From Oligoflexia bacterium (GTDB taxonomy: Bacteria; Bdellovibrionota; UBA1018; CAIMNF01), in assembly GCA_903858975.1 (NCBI GenBank), contig CAIOKW010000243.1, positions 1 through 22,585 on the forward strand: a stretch of 22,585 bases of DNA. The letters run 5' to 3'. The position numbers and the translations under genes were made by a program. Positions 15,776 through 22,585 of the stretch are shown here, in pieces. A model generated the notes under the pieces. The model had not been told where the DNA came from, ran no database searches, and saw only the letters and a program-made list of their open reading frames with translations. Numbering within the stretch: the stretch's first letter is position 1; the number at the start of each line of letters is the position of its first letter.

Positions 15776-17728
15776 TTAAATCCTTCCGTTCAATGAAACA
15801 CCAAATTCATAACCCCGAATCGAAACGGTTCCGCCAAATCGAATCTGCGGATCAAATGTCAAATTCCGAGGAGTCTCTAATACTCGTCCATCCCAAGTGC
15901 GCACTTCTCGCCCCTCTTGATAAGACTGCTTAAAGTGGATATTATTTACGAGACTCAGCATCGGATTTTGGCCTTTTGACTTGCTGAAAATTGGACAATC
16001 CGGTCGATCTTGAAGGCGAATCAACATTGAAACACCATCTCCATCCCGCTGAAATGAACTGAGCTTACAACTTACAGACTCAATTCCGCCCTGACCATTT
16101 CCCCAAGTAAACCTCAAGACCATTCCATCATAGAGGCTTTGACTCTGCCCATTCGGCTGTAGGATTTCCTTCATAACGGGTGCTCCGAGCGAGTATTGAT
16201 AGGTGTCCTGCCATTGATTTTGGGTTTGAGTACAGGTAAATCCATCTTGGATCGTACGACAAGAAGAGAGTTCTGCGGCTCTACAAAATCTCGGGTTATG
16301 GCAGTGATCCTCACCATCGCAATCCTTCACGTACCGAGGAACCTGACTCACACACACATTATTATCTTGGCGCGAATAAGTTGGATCCGGGGTCGAGCGC
16401 TCTTCTTGAATCAAGAAATTGGGCTTGAGTTCTAGCAGATCTCCATCCATCACGGTCAGACCTGTTTCCATACTAGACCCATCATTCTTGAGGTCAGGTT
16501 TGCAAATATTTTTCGACTTCAAGCAGGTTTCCGTACCCTGTGGATCCCCAATATTTACGGTCTTACTATCCATCGGAGCCAATCGAGCCCAAGTAACATA
16601 AGTCTGCCCCGTCATTTCATTGCTCGTCTGTTGCCAACTAAAAGAAAACTCCCTTGATTCGTGACTGTAAGCATAATTCAGATTGAAACAAACCACACCT
16701 GAAGTGCATTTGGCTGCGGCGGTGTCCCCTTCTGGACGGTAAGGCTTAAAGAACTCATTAATCGCCTGCTCGACAATCTTATCGAGGTGCGAACTCACAT
16801 CTCCCTGAATACTAATTTTGAGAGCCTGGCGATCTACAACTTTTTTTACATTCGTTTTTAAATCAGACTGAAACCAAACACCGCCCGAGATTTTCAACTC
16901 GGCTTCGAGCGACTCAAAGAGTTTGTCTTTATCAAATGAAATCGTCGCCTGAGAAACCGGTAGCGCAACTACCGTCTCATAAGTTGCCCGAACCTCCACA
17001 GTGCCCGCATAAAGCGCTCGCTCTAAAAGGTATCGAGCATCCTGTGTTGGAATCCTTAGGGTTGCGATAAAGGGAGTGTTTGCCTGACAATAGTCCGCCT
17101 TGTCCAAATCAATGGGAGTCGCATCGTATTCTTGGGAACCCGCCCTCAAAATAATGCGCTTAGGGCAACCGGGCAGTGATGAAATTCTGGGAATAAAGCC
17201 TAAATCCTCTGCAGCCTCCTTTTTCAAGGCATCCAAGTCCTGAATCAAAAACTGAGAAGGAACCTCCATGGATCCGAGGCTTCCAGCAAGCGATGAAATC
17301 TGGGCAACGCTTCCATCGATTAAGGCCACGGGGAATGATAAAGAAACGGTTCCATCATCATTCAATTTCGGACTCAATCGTCCCCCTTGGGCAGCACCAA
17401 AGGCCATGATGCGAGGAGCGAGAAACAGTGTTTTTTTCCACTCGTCTCGGGACTTAATCTGAAAGACATTCACATTGTGGCGGGATTCCACAGGAAAGGG
17501 CACCAAGTTTGTCTGTCTCGCCCGAGTCCGTTCAAAGGCCTGTTGCTCGGCTGGCATGATCAAACGCTCTAGCCTTACTCCCCGGTTTGCATCTTGATCT
17601 GCCTGAATCGACCATCCCCGAGAATCGACTTTGAGTCCGGGAACCGGATCAAGCATGAGGGGGCTCTTCTCACTGCTACAGCCCCCAAGGAAGCCAATAG
17701 TACTGAATATAATTAACCAATTTTTCAT
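15776..17728 (-). CDS. Large lipoprotein, hypothetical
   Basis: Envelope lipoprotein of about 650 residues and unknown function. The start is the ATG at 17728, because AAGGAG lies 8 bases upstream and the sequence opens with MKNWLIIFSTIGFLGGC, a lipoprotein signal with lipidated Cys17. The frame upstream to 17761 is not needed. The middle part (about residues 265-340) looks helical and amphipathic (KDKLFESLEAELKISGG, HLDKIVEQAINEFFKPY). A later Cys-rich patch (CVSQVPRYVKDCDGEDHCHNPRFC, then SSCRTIQDGFTC) suggests several disulfides or a small metal-binding knot. The C terminus (GGTVSIRGYEFGVSLNGRI) is beta-like. It is the first gene of an operon with the 223-residue exported protein 2 bases downstream, and is divergent from the TAXI gene with 83 bases between starts. 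Confidence 0.75.
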   Translation of the reverse strand: MKNWLIIFSTIGFLGGCSSEKSPLMLDPVPGLKVDSRGWSIQADQDANRGVRLERLIMPAEQQAFERTRARQTNLVPFPVESRHNVNVFQIKSRDEWKKTLFLAPRIMAFGAAQGGRLSPKLNDDGTVSLSFPVALIDGSVAQISSLAGSLGSMEVPSQFLIQDLDALKKEAAEDLGFIPRISSLPGCPKRIILRAGSQEYDATPIDLDKADYCQANTPFIATLRIPTQDARYLLERALYAGTVEVRATYETVVALPVSQATISFDKDKLFESLEAELKISGGVWFQSDLKTNVKKVVDRQALKISIQGDVSSHLDKIVEQAINEFFKPYRPEGDTAAAKCTSGVVCFNLNYAYSHESREFSFSWQQTSNEMTGQTYVTWARLAPMDSKTVNIGDPQGTETCLKSKNICKPDLKNDGSSMETGLTVMDGDLLELKPNFLIQEERSTPDPTYSRQDNNVCVSQVPRYVKDCDGEDHCHNPRFCRAAELSSCRTIQDGFTCTQTQNQWQDTYQYSLGAPVMKEILQPNGQSQSLYDGMVLRFTWGNGQGGIESVSCKLSSFQRDGDGVSMLIRLQDRPDCPIFSKSKGQNPMLSLVNNIHFKQSYQEGREVRTWDGRVLETPRNLTFDPQIRFGGTVSIRGYEFGVSLNGRI

Positions 17729-17811
17729 GTGGATACTCCTTTTTGCAGTAAGCAGGAGCAAGATCTAAACCAGTCTTCCCGATTTCGAGTCAAAATGGTA
17801 AAGATAGGAAT

Positions 17812-19143
17812 ATGTCAATCACCCCAGTTCTCAAAAACCGCTCCCCGAAATACATGGCCTTCATCCTCCTTGGAGTTTTATCGGGTATCGCCGTTTTCTG
17901 GGCAATTTCAAATCACTACATCAACCCGGCTCCCCCGAGCCAACTCGTCATCTCGACCGGAAATGGTGAGGGTGAATATGATGAATATGCGAATCTCTAC
18001 CAGGACACTTTTAAAGAAGAAGGCATCACCCTTACCATTCGCAAATCATCCGGAGCCGTTGAGAATTATAACCGCCTGAAGGATCCCAAATCTGATGTGG
18101 ATGTAGGCTTCGTTCACGACGGCCTAGGCTCAGTCGAAGAAGCTCCAGATTTGGCTTCTCTGGGAAGTATGTATTACGAGCCCATCTGGATTTTTTACCG
18201 AGCATCCATGGATCACGGGAAAAATGGAATGACCCGCTTCAATCACCTTCTTGGAAAGAAAATTTCAGTTGGAAATGAAGGGGGCGGCACACACATCCTC
18301 TCCCTTAAAATCTTGAAAGCATCGGGGATCAATGAAACAAACTCAAAACTTCTTAATCTTGGCTGGCAAGAAGCCACCGATGATTTAAAAGCGGGCAAAA
18401 TCGATGCAGCTTTTTTTCTGGCTACTGCGAATGACAAAATTGTTCGCGAATTAATCGCAACTCCAGGCATTCGCCTCATGAGTCTCGATCAGGCCGAGGC
18501 GATCACTCGTCAGATGCCCTCTTTGCATCACCTCATTCTTCCCCATGGTGCGATGAATCTTGAACGAAATCTCCCTGACCATGATGTCGACATGATCTCT
18601 GCTACGGCAACTCTTTTAGTCAAGGACAGCGTTCATCCCGCACTCATTTATCTTTTATTGAAGGCCGCATCGCAAGTCCATGACGATCCAGGAATTTTCG
18701 AAAAGAAAAATGAGTTTCCCATTGATAAGGACGACCAATTTCCTCTGAGCGCCGAGGCAAAAAACTTCTACAAATCCGGTACCCCATTTTGGCAAAAACT
18801 ACTCCCCTTTTGGCTTGCAACCTTGATTGAACGGTTCATTCTGATCGCCATCCCGCTTCTCGCCGTTGCCCTACCGGTCGCGAGGATGATTCCTAAGTTT
18901 TACCAATGGAGAACTCGTAAAAAAATTCATCAACGCTATGGTGAGCTAAAATACCTGGAAACTTTAGTCTCTCGCGAAAACTATTCCGGAAAAACGGATA
19001 AACACCTCCATGAACTCGATCGCATCGAAGAACGAGTGAAAGAGATGAAACTCCCCATTGAATATGCGGAACATCTTTACTCACTTCGCGGACATATTGA
19101 TTTTGTTCGAGAGAAACTCCAACAAAAACACGAGGGATCATGA
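17812..19143 (+). CDS. TAXI-family (TRAP-type) solute-binding membrane protein
   Basis: Solute receptor of the TAXI/NMT1-like periplasmic-binding fold. It has an N-terminal anchor (TM about 15-36) and a binding domain at about 43-320, starting LVISTGNGEGEYDEYANLY and including GKKISVGNEGGGTHILSLKIL and GKIDAAFFLATAND. These are the usual TAXI landmarks for lobe 1, the hinge and lobe 2. A second TM lies near 339-360 (IERFILIAIPLLAVALP), followed by a charged, probably coiled cytoplasmic tail of about 80 residues. Two-TM TAXI proteins of this kind are widespread in proteobacteria and often occur without TRAP permease subunits, as here. It may therefore sense or present a ligand without transporting it. 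Its last bases overlap the next protease gene (ATGA). Likely ligands of the wider family are carboxylates or glutamate-like molecules; none can be assigned here. Confidence 0.88.
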   Translation: MSITPVLKNRSPKYMAFILLGVLSGIAVFWAISNHYINPAPPSQLVISTGNGEGEYDEYANLYQDTFKEEGITLTIRKSSGAVENYNRLKDPKSDVDVGFVHDGLGSVEEAPDLASLGSMYYEPIWIFYRASMDHGKNGMTRFNHLLGKKISVGNEGGGTHILSLKILKASGINETNSKLLNLGWQEATDDLKAGKIDAAFFLATANDKIVRELIATPGIRLMSLDQAEAITRQMPSLHHLILPHGAMNLERNLPDHDVDMISATATLLVKDSVHPALIYLLLKAASQVHDDPGIFEKKNEFPIDKDDQFPLSAEAKNFYKSGTPFWQKLLPFWLATLIERFILIAIPLLAVALPVARMIPKFYQWRTRKKIHQRYGELKYLETLVSRENYSGKTDKHLHELDRIEERVKEMKLPIEYAEHLYSLRGHIDFVREKLQQKHEGS

Positions 19144-19880
19144 TCAAACTCGGCCTCATTCTGCCCTTTCTCTTTGCGGGTTCACACGCATTTGCCATCA
19201 ACGGAGGAAACCCCGTTGATTGGAGAACTCCCATGGCTCAAACGTTTGTTTCCCTTGCTGAGGGTGTTTCGATTTATGAGCTTTCGCGCTCCTTCTGTTC
19301 AGGAGTTTTACTGAGTGATCGAGCGCTGGTGACCGCAGCCCATTGCCTCTACGGAAAGAATCCAAAGCGCCTCTTCGTGACTCTCGGAACCGACGGGAAT
19401 CAAAGCGATTCGCTCAGACCCACATCCAGGTTCGTCATTCACCCCTCTTATCAACCCTATGGGAACCAACTTCCCAACATTCGAAATACTTCTGATATTG
19501 CTCTTCTCTTCTTCGAGGGAGGCTTGCCTCAAGGGTACCTTCCTGCACTCCTTGCGAGCTCTTTGCAGAACTTAGCGCGCGGGCACGGAGTGATTTCCAT
19601 CGCTGGATTTGGAAATCCAAACCACGGGGTCCTTTATGCTTGCAACACACAGTTACAAGATCAGAGTTTCTCTGAATCAGAAATCGAGCTCTATGGTGAT
19701 TCGAACTGCTCCCCCAATGGCGGCGATTCCGGGGGCGCAACTTATCGGGTCATCGGTAAGCGGATTGTACTTTTTGGAATCCACAACTGGGGCTGGAGCA
19801 ATCCTGATGGCACGCCTCTTTATAGTGTTGAAGCGAGCATCCCGTACTACCACGCTTGGATTCAAAATCTCATCAACTGA
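19140..19880 (+). CDS. Secreted trypsin-like serine protease (S1), second copy
   Basis: S1-fold protease of 246 residues with a signal peptide of about 19 residues (MIKLGLILPFLFAGSHAFA). The mature chain starts at INGGNPV, an activation-type N terminus with Ile-Asn replacing Ile-Val. The triad is complete: His68 in TAAHC, Asp119 in SDIALLFF, and Ser197 in GGDSGGA. The final Gly-Pro of the classic GDSGGP is Gly-Ala, and the residue six before the serine is an Asn-Cys-Ser-Pro stretch in place of the usual Cys-x-Gly, so the S1 pocket differs from the first protease. The start codon overlaps the TAXI gene stop by 4 bases, so translation is coupled. A convergent small exported protein follows 4 bases after its stop. 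It is clearly diverged from the protease at 13294-14073, not a recent duplicate. Confidence 0.9.
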   Translation: MIKLGLILPFLFAGSHAFAINGGNPVDWRTPMAQTFVSLAEGVSIYELSRSFCSGVLLSDRALVTAAHCLYGKNPKRLFVTLGTDGNQSDSLRPTSRFVIHPSYQPYGNQLPNIRNTSDIALLFFEGGLPQGYLPALLASSLQNLARGHGVISIAGFGNPNHGVLYACNTQLQDQSFSESEIELYGDSNCSPNGGDSGGATYRVIGKRIVLFGIHNWGWSNPDGTPLYSVEASIPYYHAWIQNLIN

Positions 19881-19884
19881 GAAC

Positions 19885-20298
19885 CTATTTGCAAATCAGC
19901 TCTTGATCAACGGAGCCTGGGCCCCGAATCACAAGACTTGCAGATCTTCCACCCTGAACCGGCGCAGAATCAGTACGCAACGTCAGTAAGAATGTTGAAG
20001 CATCGGTCGATTGAAAAAGGGTCGCGCCACCCATGCGGCCTGGAGCGGGAGCCTTCTTCACCACACGGTAATGGTAAACTTGCCTTCCAATAATCGAGAA
20101 CTCAGACACCGTGGCTTGGAACACTTGAAGATCAGACCTCGATGCCATGTTTGGAATCTCTACGAGATTCACATTCACCGCATAATCGGGCATCAATCGA
20201 GGCAGACGACAGTGGTAAGACTCAAAAGTTGCCGCACTCACCTTTTGAGTCAATCCCATTGCCAACACCAGAAACACAATCATCCATCCGTTTTTCAT
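19885..20298 (-). CDS. Small exported hypothetical protein (137 aa)
   Basis: Not recognised. Signal peptide MKNGWMIVFLVLAMGLTQKVSA with cleavage near Ala22, then about 115 residues that look beta-rich (QVFQATVSEFSIIGRQVYHYRVV, STFLLTLRTDS, SASLVIRG). Two cysteines, one near the mature N terminus (SYHCRLP) and one at the very end (ELICK), could form a disulfide closing the domain. A strong Shine-Dalgarno (AAGGAGA) precedes the ATG. It is convergent with the trypsin-like protease, only 4 bases apart. A role as a protease partner or inhibitor is possible from position alone but has no sequence support. Confidence 0.75.
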   Translation of the reverse strand: MKNGWMIVFLVLAMGLTQKVSAATFESYHCRLPRLMPDYAVNVNLVEIPNMASRSDLQVFQATVSEFSIIGRQVYHYRVVKKAPAPGRMGGATLFQSTDASTFLLTLRTDSAPVQGGRSASLVIRGPGSVDQELICK

Positions 20299-20435
20299 CT
20301 TTATTCTCCTTTATAAAATTCTGAATACCCTCTCGGGTGGCTGAGGAATAACTCGAAGCTTAAAGAATAAAAACTAATTTGATATAATGCCTGAACATTA
20401 GCCAACCTAATAACTAACCCAGGATCAAATGGTGA

Positions 20436-21464
20436 CTAACGCCACTTAAAGATCGCAGAGCCCACGGCAATTAAGATCGCAGCCGTTACCGAGAGCCCCA
20501 ACATTTCAGGTACCAAGGAACCTAAACTTTGACCTTCAATTAAAATTGCCCTCATCCCATTAACTATGTGAGTGAGCGGCAGGCATTTTGAAATGGCCAC
20601 TACCCAGGGACTTGCCCCATCAAGCGAGAACCAAATCCCTGATAGGAAAATCATTGGCCAAGTCATTAAATTCAAAACACCATCGGCTACCTCTTCACTC
20701 GAAATTCGAGAAGCAACGAGCAAGCCAATGGAAATCAGTGACGTCGAACAAATTGCAATAAACGCCATCAAACTCAAATAGGAGCCCTGAATCCTAAATC
20801 CGATCAGAAGCATCGCCCCGAATAGCGTAAGACTCGAAGTGATCAAGAGGAGGAGCATGCGTGAAACAACTTGGGCCGATAGAAACTCAAACGCACTGAG
20901 CGGAGTGGCGCGCAATCGCTTTAAAACACCATTTTTACGGTAACGAACGATGACGTATCCCACCCCAAAAAGGGAGCTGAACATTAAATTCATACTCATC
21001 AGCCCGGGCACGAGCCAATCCACATAACGTATTTTCTTTCCGGTCAGCTCTTGCCTTTCTAAAACCTGACCTGCAGGCGCACTACTTTTTAAGAGTCTCT
21101 CCGCAAGAGAAGCTCGATCCGTTTCCGGATTCAGCGTGTAAACCAATGGCGAGCTCCCCGGCACTGATGCGTAATGAATCAAGAGGTCTAATTGATGCCT
21201 TCGCACTCTGCCGAGTGCTAAATTTTCGTCTGTGTAATCGATAAACTGAATTTGAGATATGGAAAGAAAATCTTTCAGCGGAGCCTCAAAGGCCGCGTGA
21301 GCAGGATAAAGCCCCACTTTGAGCACCGGATCGGATTTTCCGGCGTAACCATAAGCAAAACCAAGGAGCACCACAAAGGGGAACGCAAAAGTCCACACGA
21401 GCATCGTACGATCGCGATAATATTCCTTACTTCTAGCAACAACCAGTGCGATAAACTTTTTCAA
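20436..21464 (-). CDS. ABC-2 type transporter permease (DrrB/YhhJ-like)
   Basis: Inner-membrane subunit of an exporter, 342 residues. Topology is that of the ABC2_membrane_3 group: TM1 at about 23-42, a ~110-residue outside domain, then five clustered TM segments from about 155 to the C terminus. The family motif is visible as LVPGLMSMNLMFSSLFGVGYVIVRYRKNGVLKRLRATPLS (about 153-190), where the E/K-N-G-V-LKRLRATP loop contacts the ATPase. It overlaps the ATPase gene upstream by 4 bases, so the pair is one exporter. Members export lipids, drugs or polysaccharide precursors. The substrate cannot be told here. Confidence 0.88.
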   Translation of the reverse strand: MKKFIALVVARSKEYYRDRTMLVWTFAFPFVVLLGFAYGYAGKSDPVLKVGLYPAHAAFEAPLKDFLSISQIQFIDYTDENLALGRVRRHQLDLLIHYASVPGSSPLVYTLNPETDRASLAERLLKSSAPAGQVLERQELTGKKIRYVDWLVPGLMSMNLMFSSLFGVGYVIVRYRKNGVLKRLRATPLSAFEFLSAQVVSRMLLLLITSSLTLFGAMLLIGFRIQGSYLSLMAFIAICSTSLISIGLLVASRISSEEVADGVLNLMTWPMIFLSGIWFSLDGASPWVVAISKCLPLTHIVNGMRAILIEGQSLGSLVPEMLGLSVTAAILIAVGSAIFKWR

Positions 21465-22366
21465 GACGAACCCCCTTTTCCAGTCAATTTTAAAAACAAA
21501 TCATCGAGATTCTTCGTTCGAATCTGAATGCCATCAAGCGGGATCTTTTGATCAAGCAAAATACGCATCGTAACGTCTGGCTCTGAGGTGAGAACCTCAA
21601 AGGCATCGTCTCGCTCAAATACTTGAGCAGTTCCGATATGCTGATGCTGCAATGGTTTGAGTGCCTCTGAAGAATGCCCAGCCTTTGGAATGCAAATGGA
21701 CAAACCCTGAAAGTGATCTTGAAGGAGCTTGTTGGGAGATCCCTGGGCGATGACCACACCCCTATCCAAAATGGCAATCTCGTCACAAAGCTCATACGCT
21801 TCTTCCATATAATGGGTTGTGAGGACAATGGTTTTGCCGCGCGATCGGACCAATTTCACGAGCTCCCAAAATTTTCGGCGAGCCGCTGGATCAAGGCCTG
21901 TTGTGGGCTCATCTAAAAATATGATTTGCGGATCATTTACCAAGGCAAGCGCCAAGAGCAATCGCTGCCTCTGTCCACCCGACAGCTCGGTCGCATCACG
22001 ATCCCAAAACTCGTCGAGGTCGCACAGCTTTCGCAATTCCCCTAGATCTGCCTTTCGATCATAGAAAGCAGAAAAGAGCTTGAGAACCTCTCCTACTTCG
22101 ATCTTCTCGGGTAAGGCTGTCGATTGAAACTGAATTCCTACTTCTTGCTTAAAGTTAGCCCCAACCGGCTCCCCTTGATAAAGTATTACTCCCGATGTTG
22201 GCGGCAGAATGCCCTCAATCATTTCAAGTGTGGTTGTTTTCCCGGCCCCATTCGGTCCGAGCAAGCCGAAGCAAATCCCCGGCCTTACTCCCAAATTTAA
22301 GGCATTTACCGCGAGATGATCCTGATAACGCTTGGTCAAATCCCTGACTTCCAGAATGTAGTTCAT
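21461..22366 (-). CDS. ABC-2 type exporter ATP-binding protein (DrrA/CcmA-like)
   Basis: Cytoplasmic ATPase of the exporter formed with the permease at 20436-21464. All motifs are canonical: Walker A GPNGAGKTT (about 37-45), Q-loop IQFQS, signature LSGGQRQR, Walker B IIFLDEP, D-loop TGLDP and switch His in TTHYMEEA. The C-terminal extension of ~80 residues fits DrrA-type proteins. I take the ATG at 22366. Two in-frame GTG codons upstream (to 22372) are alternatives, and no clear Shine-Dalgarno decides between them. The intact motifs contrast with the degenerate ATPase at 4895-5779. Confidence 0.92.
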   Translation of the reverse strand: MNYILEVRDLTKRYQDHLAVNALNLGVRPGICFGLLGPNGAGKTTTLEMIEGILPPTSGVILYQGEPVGANFKQEVGIQFQSTALPEKIEVGEVLKLFSAFYDRKADLGELRKLCDLDEFWDRDATELSGGQRQRLLLALALVNDPQIIFLDEPTTGLDPAARRKFWELVKLVRSRGKTIVLTTHYMEEAYELCDEIAILDRGVVIAQGSPNKLLQDHFQGLSICIPKAGHSSEALKPLQHQHIGTAQVFERDDAFEVLTSEPDVTMRILLDQKIPLDGIQIRTKNLDDLFLKLTGKGGSS

Positions 22367-22372
22367 CACCAC

Positions 22373-22585
22373 AGTATTGAGGAGGACTCATTCCACCTCA
22401 AGAACTAATTCAATCGAATCGTTACAAAAAGAAAGTTCGAGAATCTGATATTAGGAACCTTCCCAAAGATACCATGGATCATGGAGGCATCTTATGTGGA
22501 AGCCATCCGAAATGGCCGGGGGAAATATCCCAAAATGAGTTAAACAAAATCAGTTTATATCAATGGAAAAAGATGAATCATTCTC
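22373..22585 (+). other. Right-end flank with a possible partial gene
   Basis: Upstream of the ABC operon and probably holding its promoter. On the plus strand a frame is open from 22381 to the window edge. Its first ATG is at 22474 (MDHGGILCGSHPKWPG...), with no good ribosome site. It could be the start of the next gene or chance; I cannot tell from 37 codons. Confidence 0.2.

Noticed and set aside
13294..19880. Idea that the two trypsin-like proteases are a recent tandem duplication
   Set aside because: They differ throughout apart from catalytic motifs and have different N-terminal and specificity-pocket sequences.
20392..20397. Perfect TATAAT on the plus strand
   Set aside because: No good -35 at 16-18 bases and no plus-strand gene downstream before the minus-strand ABC operon.

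Overview
The window comes from a Gram-negative bacterium of moderate GC. It has many signal-peptide proteins, lipoproteins, trypsin-like and papain-like exported proteases, an outer-membrane protein and a type IV prepilin. This composition, with an RlmC-type methyltransferase, is reminiscent of predatory or Bdellovibrionota-like lineages. That placement is an inference from gene content only.

Layout. Positions 1-1055 hold the C-terminal three quarters of a TetA/MFS-type efflux protein whose 5' end looks decayed, closed by a strong hairpin terminator. About 1057-1800 has no credible ORF but is dense in RNA-like stems. G-U pairs place it on the minus strand, and it ends in a hairpin closely resembling group II intron domain V. 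This is the most unusual feature here. Next come a secreted papain-like protein (minus), a tiny divergent secreted-peptide ORF, and a two-gene ABC exporter (minus) whose membrane subunit carries a large extra C-terminal domain. A c-type cytochrome-like lipoprotein with a Pro/Thr tail follows.

From 6.8 to 13.2 kb lie an exported cyanophycinase-like S51 peptidase (plus) and, convergent to it, a minus-strand block. Read in the direction of transcription, that block is rlmC (23S rRNA m5U methyltransferase), a very large prepilin-like protein of about 977 residues, and a putative metal-related outer-membrane protein.

From 13.3 to 20.3 kb are a trypsin-like protease (plus), then a minus-strand series of a 650-residue lipoprotein and two exported proteins. 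Diverging from that series is a TAXI-type solute-binding membrane protein whose gene overlaps a second trypsin-like protease by 4 bases. A small exported protein (minus) follows. The right end is a DrrA/DrrB-like ABC-2 exporter pair (minus).

Most genes act at the envelope: efflux, export, secreted proteolysis, pilus and lipoproteins. The only clear housekeeping gene is rlmC. No tRNA, rRNA, CRISPR array, transposase or phage gene was seen. Functional calls rest on motif reading without database searches.
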